Source: Laguncularia racemosa
Lineage: Eukaryota; Streptophyta; Magnoliopsida; Myrtales; Combretaceae
Length of the DNA stretch: 64,000 nt
Direction: 5' to 3'
NCBI GenBank assembly: GCA_037954665.1
Contig: JBBMOL010000066.1
Span: forward strand, 558,001 to 622,000
A program made the position numbers and the translations under genes. Positions 12,138 to 24,473 of the stretch are shown here, in pieces. The notes below the pieces were generated by a model. That model searched no databases and was not told the origin of the DNA. It saw nothing but the letters and a program-made list of their open reading frames with translations. Each line of letters starts with the position of its first letter. Positions within the stretch are counted from its first letter, which is position 1.

Positions 12138-12875
12138 CTTGGTGGGAGCCCAAGAAAGAAAAAGAAAAGTAGTGTAGATGTGGTCTTAGAAGTAGTGGTG
12201 TTTTGTTCTGTGTAATCTTTGTCTATCCAGGGTCTTTTAAGAGATTTTAGAGTCCCAGCAGTCCCTTTTTTGCCCCCCTTTCTGCGGCCTTTTGTTTTGT
12301 TTTTCATTTTTCAAGCCGTTAGTTTGGGAGTAGTTTTTTTGGTGCTTTGTGCATGGATGGTTTGGGGAGTTTATGTGACGCTTATTGTTATTGTGTGAGA
12401 CCAACTGAGTCAACAAAATAAGAACGCATGGCTTTGATTTACACGTTTCCTCTGTGGGATTTGTTTAAATCTGTCAAACTTTTCATCTCAATTGGGAAGA
12501 AAGAGTTCCCATTGGATGCATTCTTGTCTTGTCACTGAATGCTTGTTTGAATCACAGGTCTCCCACTTTCGACAAGTTCAATCCGACCTTACCACACGAA
12601 TTCCATTCTGATTAAAAATTTTATTGCAGGTGAATCAAAGCATATTTAGAAACTTTGCCAGAACCAAAACGACAGATACGGCCAATTTGTTGGCTCAGGG
12701 TGGAATGATGTGCACTTATGTGGGGTATTATTATTATTATTATTTCTGTTTTTTTTTTTTTTTTTAACTTATGAGGTATTCCCATATCATTGGGATGGAC
12801 TGATCCCACTCTGAGTTGAGTTTGCAGCTGAGTACTTTTATTTCATCCTACAGGTGAATTTATTGATATTCATAA
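12138..12875. other. 3' flank of the RING-H2 gene
   Basis: Presumed 3' UTR followed by intergenic DNA. It contains an (ATT)n run at 12727-12745 followed by a T homopolymer. No gene was found. Confidence 0.4.
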
Positions 12876-13248
12876 TAGTTTGGTTGGAGGAAATAAGAAT
12901 AGAATTTGAATTCTAAAGAAATAAAGAAATAGTATTGAGAAATAATAGTTATTATTTTATTTAATTATTATAAAATGATATCAGTGATAGAAATAAATTA
13001 CTCTCTTCTATATTAAGATAGTAATATTTCTTTCTTTAATTTCTATGGCGTTAGCTTTTGGAATAAAGTCTTATAAATGGAATATAGAAATATGGAGGGA
13101 AAAAAAAAAAGAGGGGTAACTATTTTTCAGTTTTAAAATCAAATTACTGAGAGTAATAGAAATAATTGCAAATCCGTGAATCAAAATACAGTTTTAATTT
13201 TATAATGGAGGAGTTAGTATTCTTTCTCCACCTTAAAACCAATCAAAT
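12876..13248. mobile_element. Possible MITE with imperfect terminal inverted repeats
   Basis: The left end TAGTTTGGTTGGAGGAAATA and the right end, read on the opposite strand (TTTGATTGG...GGTGGAGAAAGAAT), are similar. The interior is AT-rich and non-coding. The target duplication was not resolved. Confidence 0.42.
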
Positions 13249-14278
13249 ATTTGCAACCATGGAGTAGAGATGAGAAGATGGGCTGCAAGGCTCTGCTGCC
13301 TACCAAGGGAAGTACAAGTACCTATATCTCTCTCACGACCAGCCCAACCCTGTCAGCCTCCAATTTTGAAGTTCCTACCTCGATTTGTTAGCCATTTTGG
13401 CAGCCTCGGCAAGAGTTCTTTAGATTGGGTTGACTAGGGTTATGTCCATACTTCTGGCCCAGAAAAAAGGTTATGTCCATACGTTTATTTCGGCCTAGGT
13501 ATTTTTCTGGCCGAATAAAGTTCATCAAATAAACATGTAAGTTTAATGAGGCCATGAATTAATCAAACAAAAGATAATATTTAGGTGCTCGCATCTATCT
13601 CTCTCTCTCTCACACACATGTACAATTGGAATTATGTTATAAATGGTACTTAAACTTTGCTCAATACAATTAAACTTTTTGATATTTGTGTAAATGAATG
13701 AAGAGATATAAGAAGATAAAAATGTGGTTTTACACTTGTCATTTTTTAAGAAAAGGAATAATACATTGTCTCACATTGCTTATTTCATGGATTAATGACC
13801 TATATGTCATCTAACGATCTAGTTAATTTGGCTAAATTATCTACTTAATCATTTAATTAGTCAATCGATATAGTTTCTTTATAATTTTCAAATTTGCAAA
13901 CCGATGGGTTCATCTAAAACTAACCAATTTATGAATCTTAATGGAAACCGGGAGTAGTAGCTGTATCGTCGCCTTGCAAATGAATAGTCATTAGTATCGA
14001 CCATATGCCATCATTCCCTTTCAGCTTCCAATTTACGTCTACCTTCAATTAGTTGCTTTCTCTCAATTTTTGTGACCACGTTGTCCTTCATTGTTGCTGC
14101 TATTCTTAATGTTGTCATGTTCCTCCATTCAAGAAACCGAATTTCTTGATCTTCGTTGTCTAATATATCTTTTGCATAAACCTAAAGCTGCTCCTTCATT
14201 TTATTTTCATTTACATCAATTGGCTTGTACATGCCAAACATAAAAAGTGGGAAAGAATACTTATTTCATCTTGAGAGA
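13249..14278. other. Intergenic region, nothing recognisable
   Basis: A phrase of about 14 bases (GGTTATGTCCATAC) is repeated at about 13439 and 13468. A (CT)n(CA)n patch lies at about 13599-13618. No gene was found. Confidence 0.4.
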
Positions 14279-14634
14279 TTATCGTTTGGTTGTCATAAAT
14301 TTATGATACTATACTGAATAAAATATTTTGTTTTTTTTATTTTGTTTGTATATTTTTTTTCGATTACTAAATAAAAATGATCTTAAAGTATTTGATAAAA
14401 TGCTTATATTTGTACAATTCAAAATGTGATATAAAAATCAAATTTACTAAATAAAAATATAAAAATCCTTATATAGTATTTTATATATCATATTTAATAT
14501 AGTTTTTTATCTATTCAAATGGTAAATATCACAAAAAATTTTGTCCAATATAATATACACTAAATATGATACAAAAGAATTGTATTATCATTTTTTTTTT
14601 AATCTATACTGTTCAATATTGTAATCCAAATATT
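14279..14634. mobile_element. MITE, same family as the one at 38990-39415
   Basis: The ends are imperfect inverted repeats (TATCGTTTGGTTGTCAT against GTAATATTTGGATTACAATA on the other strand). The interior shares words such as AAATGTGATA and ACTATACTG/ACTGTACTG with the second copy. It is non-coding. Confidence 0.5.
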
Positions 14635-15537
14635 ACCTACGATTAGATGCACATATCCCCTCATTACATGTCAAACAAAAGCAATATGAATATCCTTTTC
14701 GTTGTCAATAGCACCTTCAGCATCCTCTAGACTTTCATTGCCCAATTTCTGCATATTTCTTAGTATCTTCACTAATCAGATGATCCATGGCTTCTTTGTT
14801 ATCCACACTAGTATTATTTTCACCATTGCATTCATAATATCTCAATTATTAGCTTAAGTCTCAAACCCAAATCTCAAAATTTCCTATATATATTTCCAAG
14901 AACCCACTTCGTGATCACTTTCAATTCAATGGAGCCATCCAAACACACATCGATCGAGACAATATTAGAATAAGAGCCTATTTATACATGAGGTACTTCT
15001 ACTCCAACAATTTAACTAATATGGCTAACACTCTACCTAATTACTTAACAATATGCCAACCAACAACTTATATAGTTTCTTTGTAATTTTCAATCTACTA
15101 ATTAAATGTTAATAAAGTTATCTAATTTTATCTCTTGCACCATAAGAACAACATCGAGCACCAGAAAAAATAGAGGTTCGAGAGTATTACAAAGAATGAA
15201 AATAATGGTATATATATAGGTATGTATGTATATGTGTATGAAATGATACGTAATTCGAGTTTTCTACGAAATAAGCAAATAAAGTCTGTTAGGGTAATTA
15301 TGTACTAAGTGGTACTTATAACACCAGCTAGCAAATCTCAATGAAATAAATACAACCGCAATAAAACATTGCCCTACCAAATTCAATACCTTATTACATG
15401 AACTAGTCCACATAAATTTATTCATCAAACAAGTCACTTATACATCCAACGATTCACCCGCGACACTGCACGCGTTAAAATGCTGGGAAACGTTATGACT
15501 TTATTATTAAATTACAAAGAAGTATTATATACTCTTT
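14635..15537. other. Intergenic region downstream of the DUF761 gene
   Basis: No gene was found. The part next to 15537 is probably the 3' UTR of the minus-strand gene. Confidence 0.4.
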
Positions 15538-15924
15538 TCATTGCTCATTCTTTGTTGGCATGGTCTTGCTCATGAGAAACTTCCTGTGTTCCAGCTTAAT
15601 GAAAGCCTCAGCTTCCTTATCAATATCCTCATCCGCAGGTTGTCCATAATTCTCATTTCCGGCTTGTGGCGGGCCGGGAGCCTCGTACTCATACTCGATC
15701 ACCCGAAACCTCCTAGGGGGCGGGATCGGCGCAATAACCTGGTTGTCTTGCTTCACGTAGCCAAGAGAAGGATCATAAAGATAAACAGGAGGGTACTCTT
15801 GGAACTTGGAATATGGAACTGTCTCCATCTCCATGGGATGAACTTGGAATCGATAATCCTTCATGATCTTGTTCCTAGTAGCATTATCATGCTTGTTATG
15901 GTGAAAAGAACCCCAAAAAGACAT
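15538..15924 (-). CDS. Small DUF761-motif protein, 128 aa
   Basis: Single exon reading leftward. The C-terminal stretch EDIDKEAEAFIKLEHRKF (residues about 99-116) matches the DUF761 (PF05553) signature, in which an acidic D-K-x-A-x-x-F-I core is followed by a basic helix. The upstream part is charged and proline-containing (APIPPPRRFR, about 65-74) with no signal peptide or membrane segment. The protein is probably soluble and largely disordered. Plant proteins with this motif are often called cotton-fibre-expressed-like, and their molecular role is unknown. The first ATG is used because a TATA-like CCTATAAATTG lies about 100 bases upstream on the same strand. An overlapping plus-strand frame of 187 codons covers the same DNA and is treated as a shadow. 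Confidence 0.75.
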   Translation of the reverse strand: MSFWGSFHHNKHDNATRNKIMKDYRFQVHPMEMETVPYSKFQEYPPVYLYDPSLGYVKQDNQVIAPIPPPRRFRVIEYEYEAPGPPQAGNENYGQPADEDIDKEAEAFIKLEHRKFLMSKTMPTKNEQ

Positions 15925-16020
15925 CTACTTCAAGTTTGTTCAATGTTGTTATTTTGTGACTATGGTTGTCTTTGGAAGGTGCTCTTGTCTAGTGTGGTAT
16001 TAGTACATGATGATCACCTT

Positions 16021-16031
16021 CAATTTATAGG
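16021..16031 (-). promoter_or_regulatory. Putative TATA box of the DUF761 gene
   Basis: Read on the minus strand the site is CCTATAAATTG, about 100 bases before the start codon at 15924. This leaves room for a 5' UTR of about 70 bases. Confidence 0.5.
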
Positions 16032-16104
16032 CTCAATATTAACCGCTAGGGATAAATTATTCAATGGCTTCTATTTGGTTCAAAGAAGGAAGGAACCTTA
16101 CTAG

Positions 16105-17600
16105 TTAGGAATCAAGGCAAATTCAAAAAGCTACCGCAACACATGGACGTCGTCCATCATGGATGAAATCGAATATTTGAATTTTAAATTATTTGTAACA
16201 GAATAATTGAGCTAATATCTCCATATTTTGAACCGGATCATATGAATAATTTCTTTTTATTGTAGGAGAAAGTATATTATAAGGTGTAATCTTTTGTCAC
16301 GTGATGAAAAGCGGTTCTTTTTTCAATCAATCGTGCAAACGAATCTCGGCCGGACTCCAGTTCTGATTCGGGAAGGTAATATTATTCGATATTCCTATTT
16401 TGACAAATTAAACAGATGGAATAACTTTTCAAACGTTGGACATTGAGGCCAGAAGGCGGTTGGTCCAACACCTAAGCGATGATCCTCTGTATTTGCAAGG
16501 CATATATGTGGACTTGGCCAGGTAAAAATATGGGCTGAATTCTATTAATATGTTGAGGGTACCTTTTATGCAATAAAGAAGGGTAGATGTCATGCTTCCG
16601 AATCGTCAGATGTGATCAATTTCACAATATATATATTTAATATATTATCCCCACAATACTCATAAATATGAGGTTTTCTTTCTTTTCTTTTCTTTTTTTT
16701 CTCCATAAATTCATTCATAGAAATGGAAAAGCCACGGTCTATATTTTCATAAGTCATGAAATTAAATTAAGCACACTAATTTTCATACAATTAATGCACG
16801 AATCAACCATTTATTATTTTTTAGTTTAGATATCATAATACATTATAGTTTTAATGTCCCAAAACATGAGCTAACTTATAACTCCATGGTATACATATAA
16901 TATACACACACACACACATACACATACACATACAATGTTGGGTGTCATGCCTCAGGTGAATATATTGTAATAGTCCTATTGTGTATATTAATGGATATTG
17001 ATAGCATAGGGCCCTTAACTACTATTGTACCATTAGTATATATAAGGCTTCATAATCAGAGTAGTAGCATAAATGGAAGCAATCCACAAACCTTGAAAAA
17101 TAATGCGTCATTCATTTAAGTTTGCTTGTTACATTAAACTCTAGCCTTTTAAAAATCTTTAGAATACAAATCTTAGAGTCAACTCAGTAGGTTGATCCTC
17201 ACTTGCTAGCATCGGTTCTATCAAGTTAGCTTAGGTCCATAAATGCCAATAAAGAAATCTATAAGAGAATGAGTAAAAACTACATGTTTAGTAAGTTGGT
17301 AAGGGAAAAGCATGATACTTTAAGCAAGCATAATCAAGCAACACCAAATCCTTTTAGAGTGCAATGCAACAGAAAAGTGCCATTCGTATGATGTTGGCTA
17401 GTTTATTGTGAGACTAAAGAAAATAACCCCACTTTAGTTTAGGTTTCGAGGAGTTTAGCAACAATCAACACTGGCTCACCAAACTCAAGTATGTGTAATG
17501 GACCCACCTAAGGGTCCTCCCAAAACTCATTTAGGACTATCCAACCCGATAACTTTCAACCTATATGGCAACCTCCTCTTCTATCACTTAGTTTCGTAGG
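16105..17600. other. Intergenic or old repeat sequence, nothing assignable
   Basis: AT-rich DNA with a (CA)n/(CATA)n patch at about 16908-16934 and no convincing ORF. The part from about 17100 is less AT-rich and may belong to an old retroelement into which E0 inserted. The matching flank beyond E0 starts at 26952. Confidence 0.4.
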
Positions 17601-17605
17601 GATTA
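17601..17605. repeat. Target-site duplication of E0 (left copy, GATTA)
   Basis: GATTA precedes the left LTR of E0 and is repeated exactly at 26947-26951 after the right LTR. Confidence 0.9.
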
Positions 17606-18178
17606 TGACGCAGCGATGAAAGCGTACAAACACGAGACTAATTCTAAGATTGGATCTCACAAATAAATAAAGAATAATTTGAGTTTATTCCTTGTAAATC
17701 TCAATTGCGTACAATCGAGAAAGTAGAGAAAACTCTTCTCTAAATGTGTATATTTTGACAAAGATTAAAAACTAATCCTAAAATGGCCTAAAAGCTATTT
17801 ATAGTCCTTAGGAAAATAATTAATAAGGAAATAAATATGTACACGTGGAAATAAATATATATATATATACGTCCGTCATTTGGTTTATACACGGCCGTGG
17901 ATAAGGCCGTGTATGCTTCTGTGGATACTCCTGACACAACACACGGCCGTGCCTTCTTGCCGTGTATAAGGCCGTGTATGTTTTGTGGATATTCCTGACA
18001 CAACACATGGTCGTGCCCCCTTGTCGTGTATGCGGCCGTGTATGTTTTTGTGAATTATCTCAACTCAACACACGGCCGTACCATGAACCGTGTATACGGC
18101 CATGTTTCTGTGGCGCTTCCATATACATTACACGGGCGTGCCTTGTAAAAGACATGCCCCCATCAACCGGCCACATCA
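17606..18178 (-). repeat. E0 3' LTR
   Basis: Begins TGATGTGGCCGG and ends in GCGTCA on the minus strand. It carries several CACGGCCGTG or half-site motifs (about 17890-18140) and a TATAAATA-like promoter word. It has an extra piece of about 14 bases (near 17896) that the partner LTR lacks. Confidence 0.9.
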
Positions 18179-18190
18179 TTCTCTCCCACC
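18179..18190 (-). other. E0 polypurine tract
   Basis: The minus strand reads GGTGGGAGAGAA directly before the 3' LTR. The equivalent tract of E3 is GGTGGGGGAGAA. Confidence 0.75.
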
Positions 18191-18240
18191 AATGAAGAAC
18201 TCAACTCCGAGTTCTCTTCTTGTGAATATGCTTTCCATGT

Positions 18241-18245
18241 CGTTC
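18241..18245. repeat. Target-site duplication of E1 (left copy, CGTTC)
   Basis: CGTTC is repeated exactly at 25177-25181 on the other side of E1. Confidence 0.92.
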
Positions 18246-18949
18246 TGATGGGAATCAGCTAGTATCAAAGGATCAAGAGCTAAAGTTTAATGACCCGTTA
18301 TATGATATGGGGGGACCGATGACTAGAGCTCGAGCCAAACGAGTCAAGGAAGCATTGAACGGATTGATCCAAGAGATTCATGAGAAGGAAGATGTTCAAG
18401 AAAGTCCTAAGGAGCACCACAAGTTTATCAACACTCTATATCAAGATGTCCATTCAAGCTACTCGGATTTAGAAGCTTCAGAATAGGAGAATAGGTGGAA
18501 ATAGAATTTACGCTGCCGGCCTTGAACCGGCCTACAATTTAAGCTGCCGGCCTTTGACCGGCCTTGAGCCGGCCTAGAAATTACGCTGCCAGACTTTAAA
18601 CCGTCCTTTCTTATATTACACAAATCCGACGGTTAAGATTTGTTTTAGGTTATTTTTTTTTATTTTGTGACACCTTGAGATTGTATATAAACCAGAAAAA
18701 GGGGATTATTTTTCATATATGAATTTTGATAAAATTATTGAGAGTTCTCTCTTTTGTTCTTTGTGAACAACTCCTTTGAATTTTCTTCAATCTAATGCTT
18801 GGGGAAAATCGCCTAGATAACGTAGGTTTCAATCAACAGGTGTGATTGGGGTCTCGTTCTGTTCAATTGCTTGTTCGAGACGGTCCTTGGGTATTCGATT
18901 CAATTCGATCGTTGGGGTTCTAGATTTAACATATCTAGGGTTCACATCA
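18246..18949 (+). repeat. E1 5' LTR
   Basis: It is 704 bases, starts TGATGGGAATC and ends TTCACATCA. It has GC-rich inverted words (GCCGGCC...CCGGCC, 18513-18575) that can form hairpins, and a TATATAAA promoter word at 18684-18691. Confidence 0.95.
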
Positions 18950-18951
18950 TT

Positions 18952-18963
18952 TGGTATCAGAGC
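18952..18963 (+). other. E1 primer binding site
   Basis: TGGTATCAGAGC, complementary to the 3' end of initiator methionine tRNA, lies two bases after the LTR end. Confidence 0.92.
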
Positions 18964-19985
18964 TTCGGATTCTTGAATCAAGTAAATCTATATCCTTTAT
19001 CTTAATTGTTTCGTATCAATTAATTGTCTTTTTATTTTTGTTCTTTTAAATTCGTAATTCAAAATATATCTATATTGTCGGCTGCTGAATTCGCGGGTTC
19101 AACGTTCCGTGAAAGTCCTTTTTTTTTTTCGAATTCCTTGAAGTTGTATTGATTGTCCAATTGGTGTGTTTGATTCTGTTAAGTTCTTTCTTTTCTTCTT
19201 GCGTGGAATTATTATTTCTGTTCGGCCAGAATATTGAATTCTTCGCTGTGTCCCTGGATATTCTTGCCACGCACAAGTAAGGGCTTCACCAACTGGACCG
19301 AATTTGCTGTCCAATTCTTGCGTAGGTGCACGTTTTTTTTTTCTTTCTTTGTTCGTCCAGAATTCCAGCGTATAAATTCTATTCGTCCAGAATTCTTGCG
19401 AGGAACTTTTCTTGCGTGGAATGATTTTATTCCTTGATTTATCTTTTTTGTCCTTTGGAATCTCATTGCCATAGGATTTTTGCTTAGTTAACATACACGC
19501 CTATTGATATTGATTTGTGAATTCCTGTCCAATTCTTGCGTAGGTGGATCTTATTTGTCCTTGCTGATTCAGTTGTGATCCAATTGTTCTTGAGGATAAA
19601 AAAAAAAAAAGGAAAACCAAAAATTCATTCAAAAAAAAAAAAGAAACTAGAAATTCTTTTGGAATCCTAGTTGTGTTGCTTATCATCTTGTCCTCGTCTT
19701 GTTACTGTTCATCATGTTCTAATCCTTGTCATTGTTCTTGTTATTGTTTCCTTCATTTACTGTTGTTTTGGAATCACTTGTTTTATAGGTTGAGTTCCCT
19801 TAGCAATTATTTGGAAGAAATTATTAAGTGAGTTCTAAACAAAGAACATAAAAGAGTGAGTGAGAGGAACATTTTTACACTGAGTGAAAACACGAGTGAC
19901 TTTACTCTTGTGAGTGTAAATAGGTGAGGGAGTGAATTGTGAGGCTTATATTTTGTTTTATTACTAACTCTTTTGTTGCAGCAAA
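18964..19985 (+). other. E1 leader (untranslated region before gag)
   Basis: About 1 kb with no conserved frame. The phrase TCCAATTCTTGCGTAGG occurs twice (about 19310 and 19528), with near-copies based on GTCCAGAATTC between them. Several short open frames here on the minus strand are chance. Confidence 0.7.
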
Positions 19986-22900
19986 ATGTCTAATCAAACT
20001 CCAGTTAGTGGAGAGAAAGGAGAAGGAACTAATAAGTTGCTGTTTGAGGCCTTGTTAGGTGAGATGAAAAAGATGTTGAGAGCGTAGATGGAGCAAGTCC
20101 ATGAGAGGATTGATGTGATAGAACAGAGTAAGGAACCAATGAGTAGTAATTTTAGAGGGGAGAAGCAGGATAGGGGTTCAAAAGGAGGAGTAAGGATAGA
20201 TGGAGAGGATACTGATTCAAGGGAGTATAGTTACGTGAGGGAAAGGGGGAACACCCAAAGGAGAGATGGTAATGTGGGAAGCATTAAAATGAAAATACCT
20301 TTCTTCTAAGGGAAGAATGACCCAGAGCTTTACTTGGAATGGGGGCGAAAGGTTGATCATATATTTGAGTGTCATAACTACACAGAGGAGAAAAAGATTA
20401 AACTAGCAGCAATTGAGTTTACTGATTATGCGAGTGTATGGTGGGACCAGTTAGTGCGAAATAGGCGACGTTATGGAGAGAGGCCTATCAGCACATGGAA
20501 TGAAATGAAAACAATCATGCAAAAGAGATTTATTCCTAATCACTATTATAGGGATTTGCATAGAAAGTTACAAGGGTTGACGCAGGGGTCCAGAAGTGTG
20601 GAGGATTATTATCAGGAGATGGAGATAGCCATGATCAGGGCTAGGGTGGAGGAGGAGGATGAAGCTACTATGGCTAGGTTCATTAATGGGCTGAATCGGG
20701 AGATCGCTGATATAGTTGATCTACAACATTTTGTAGACATTGAGGAGTTGTTGCATAAAGCAATCAAAGTTGAGAAGCAACTGAAATCTAAAGGGAGTTC
20801 TAAATCGGGAATGGCTTCTAACTCTTCATCGAAATCAAACCGGAAGAAGAACACCACTGATCCAAAACCGAAGGAGGATGTCAAGGCTAAGAACCCTATT
20901 ACTTCTTTTAAAGGTAAGATTGACGCTAAACCAATTACTAGAACTCGTGAGATCAAGTGTTTCAGGTGTCAGGGTTTCGGGCATATAGCATCTCAGTGTC
21001 CCAATCAGAGAGTTATGATCGTTCGGGATGATGGCGATGTAAAGAGTGTTAGCTCTAGTGATGATAACATGCCTTCATTGGAGGACTGCAGTGATGTGGA
21101 CGTTGAAGGACCTGTGAAAGGGGAATTGCTTGTTACTATGAGGGTTCTTAGTACTCAGCCTAAGGAGGAAGGTGATGAGGTGCAGCGGGAGCACATTTTC
21201 CATACCCGATGTTATGTTCTAAACAAGGTATGTAGCTTAATCATTGATAGTGGTAGCTGCACTAATGCTGTTAGTACGTTATTGGTTGAGAAGTTGAAGC
21301 TAAAAACTTTGAAGCATCAGTGATCCTACAGATTGCAGTGGTTGAATGAATGTGGGGAAGTGAAAGTGACTAAACAGGTGCTTATTTCTTTTTCTATTGG
21401 GAATTATCGCGATGAGGTGATGTGTGATGTAGTCCCCATGCAAGCTTGTCACATTTTGTTGGGTCAACCATGGCAGTTTGACAGAAAGGTGAAGTATGAT
21501 GGGTACAAGAATCAATACTCTTTTGTTCTCAACAAGAGGAATGTGATTTTAACTCCCCAGAAACCATGGGAGGCTAGTGCAGATCAGGAGAGGATAGCAA
21601 GAGAATTTAGAGGAAAACACTTGAGTGTGCGAGAAGAAAACGGAAAGGAAAGAAATATTGAGAATGCAATAGAGAGAGAGAAGCAAACATTGGTGAGCAA
21701 AGAGAGAGGGGAATCAAACACACTGAGTGGAGAGGCAAGAAAAAGTGAGATTAAGAGTGCTATAGTGGCAAGACAACAGTTACTTGTACTTATGTACAAG
21801 GATGTGTATTTTTCTACTAATGACCTTAACTCATCTTTGCCAAGTGTGGTTATATCTCTTTTGCAGGAATATAATGATTTGTTTCCCGAAGAGGTGCCAA
21901 GAGGATTGCCTCCAATCAGAGCATTGAACACCAGATTGATTTCCTTCCAAGTGCTTCAATTCCAAATAGGCCAGCATACCGGGCAAATCTAGAGGAAACC
22001 AAAGAAATCCAGCGACAAGTTGATGAACTGGTGGAGAAAGGTGTCGTAAGAGAGAGCTTCAGTCCTTGTTCGGTTCCGGTCATTTTGGTTCCAAAGAAGG
22101 ATGGAACATGGCAAATATGTGTCAACTGTCGAGCAATCAATAAGATCACAGTTAAGTACAGACATCCCATCCCTAGACTTGATGATATGCTTGATGAATT
22201 GCATGGTGCTTGTTTGTTTTCTAAAATTGACTTAAGGAATGGCTATTACCAGATTAGAATGAAAGAGGGGGACGAATGGAAAACTGCTTTTAAAACTAAA
22301 TACGGTCTCTATGAGTGGATGGTAATGCCTTTCGGGTTAACAAACGCTCCTAGCACATTTATGAGATTAATGAATCATGTTCTTCGTGCTTTTATTAGGA
22401 AATTTTTTGTTGTGTACTTTGATGACATCTTAGTTTACAGAAAGACTTTAGATGAGCATGTTAGGCATTTAAAATGTGTCTTTACCGTTTTGAGAGAAAA
22501 TAAGTTATATGCCAATTTAAGAAAATGTACCTTTTGCATGGAAACTGTGGTATTTCTTGGGTTTGTTGTAGGTGCAAATGGGATTGCTGTTGATGAGGAG
22601 AAGGTGAAAGCGATTAGGGAGTGGCCAACACCGAGGAATGCAAGTGAGGTCAGAAGCTTTCATGGATTAACAAGTTTTTACAGACGATTTGTTAAGGACT
22701 TTAGTTCTATAGCTGCTCCTTTAAACGATCTTGTCAAGAAGGATTATGAGTTCAGATGGACCGAAGAACATGAGAAGTCCTTTAACGCTTTGAAAGGTAA
22801 GTTGACTAATGCACCTTTACTTGTTCTTCCTAATTTTGAGAAGGTTTTTGAAATAGAATGCGATGCTTCCGGGAAAGGCATTGGTGGTGTTTTGATGCAG

Positions 22901-24462
22901 GATTCCAAACCGATCGCTTACTTTAGCGAAAAACTCAGTGGTGCTGCATTGAACTACTCGGTATATGACAAAGAGCTGTATGCTCTGGTGAGGACCTTAC
23001 AGACCTGGCAACATTACATATGGCCCAAAGAATTTACCATTCATTCGGATCACGAGAGCCTCAAGTTTCTAAAACCCAAGGTAAGTTAAACAAGAGGCAT
23101 GCGAAGTGGCTAGAGTTTATTGAAACATTTCCCTATGTAATCAAATACAAGCAAGGGAAAGAGAATGTGGTGGCCGATGCCCTTTCTCGAAGGTACACAC
23201 TTCTAACTTCTCTGCATACTAAATTGCTTGGATTTGAACTCATTAAGGAATTGTATGCATCTGATGTTGATTTTGGCCAAATTTGGGCTGCTTGTGATGA
23301 GACTGGATATGCTGATTTTTATAAGTATGATGAATATTTATTTAAGAAAGATAAGTTGTGTGTGCCTAAAAGTTCAGTGCGTGAACTACTTGTGAGGGAA
23401 ACCCATGGGGGTGGTTTAATGGGACATTTTGGTGTTAAAAAGACTTTGGATATTTTACATGAACATTTTTTCTAGCAAAAAATGAAGCATGATGTGCAAA
23501 CTGTGTGTGACAAGTGCATTGCATGTAGACAGGCTAAATCCAGAGTAATGCCACAAGGAGAATACATTCCATTAACTGTACCTAATCAATCCTGGACTAA
23601 TATTTCTATGGATTTTGTGTTAGGGTTACCCCGATCTCAAAGTGGCAAAGATAATATATTTGTTGTTGTCGATAGGTTTAGTAAGATGGCTCACTTCATT
23701 GCCAGTTCTAAAACTAATGATGCACAACATATTGCTGATTTGTTTTTTAGGGAGATTGTACGGTTACACGGCTTGCCTAAATCCATTGTGAGTGATAGGG
23801 ATGTGAAAATTTTAAGTCATTTTTGGCGTACTTTGTGGAATAGGTTAGGCACTAAATTGTTGTTCTCTACTATAGCCCATCCTCAAACTGATGGCCAAAC
23901 CGAAGTAGTCAATAGGACTCTTTTGACTTTATTGCATGCTGTAATTAATAAGAATTTGAAACAATGAGAGAAATGTTTGCCACATGTAGAGTTTGCATAT
24001 AATAAAGCTGTGCATTCCACTACATCTTATTCTCTATTTGAGATTGTGTATAGGTTTAACCCTTTGACTCCTTTAGATATCCTACCATTGCCTGTCAATA
24101 AGTTTGTTGATCTTGAAGGAAAGCAAAAGGCAGAATTTGTTAGGGAATTGCATACACAGGTTCGGGCTAACATTGAGAAAAAGAATTAGCATTATGCTTG
24201 ACAAGCCAATAAGGGTCGAGTGAAAACTGTCTTCCATCCAGGAGATTGGGTGTGGGTGCATTTGAGAAAGGAGAGATTTGCTGAACAACGAAAATCTAAG
24301 TTGCACCCTAGGGGAGATGGACCTTTCCGAGTGTTGGAGCGTATCAATGATAACGCTTACAAAATTGATTTACCAAGTCACTATGGTAATGTAAGCGCAT
24401 CTTTTAATGTTTCTGATCTTTCTCTGTATGATGTAGGTGATTCGAGGACGAATCTTTTTTAG
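19986..24462 (+). pseudogene. E1 gag-pol polyprotein, inactivated by nine visible lesions
   Basis: The frame starts MSNQTPVSG. Domain order: retrotransposon gag (about 20310-20790), CCHC zinc knuckle C-F-R-C...GH...C (20958-20999), aspartic protease with IIDSGS (about 21241), reverse transcriptase with YFDDIL (about 22417), RNase H with ECDASG (about 22857) and ADALSRR (about 23175), integrase with an H..H..C..C zinc site (about 23400-23530) and catalytic D (MDF), D (SDRD) and E (QTEVVN) residues, and a C-terminal GDWVWVHLRKERF segment. Breaks: stops at 20085 (TAG), 20307 (TAA), 21321 (TGA), 23473 (TAG), 23965 (TGA), 24187 (TAG) and 24199 (TGA), and apparent 1-base losses near 21921 and 23082. 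The stops look like C-to-T or G-to-A changes of CAR, CGA and TGG codons. The element cannot make its own enzymes. Confidence 0.93.
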
Positions 24463-24473
24463 GACGGAGGGAA
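24461..24473 (+). other. E1 polypurine tract
   Basis: AGGACGGAGGGAA lies immediately before the 3' LTR. It is the expected plus-strand primer site. Confidence 0.75.

Noticed and set aside
15541..16104. 187-codon plus-strand frame opposite the DUF761 gene
   Set aside because: It is the antisense shadow of a frame with a recognised motif and has no domain of its own.
17788..18195. Short frames in both directions within the E0 LTR
   Set aside because: They arise from repeated CACGGCCGTG motifs that lack stops; they are not genes.
19099..19494. 131-codon minus-strand frame
   Set aside because: It lies in the untranslated leader of E1 and is lysine-rich because of the T-rich plus strand.
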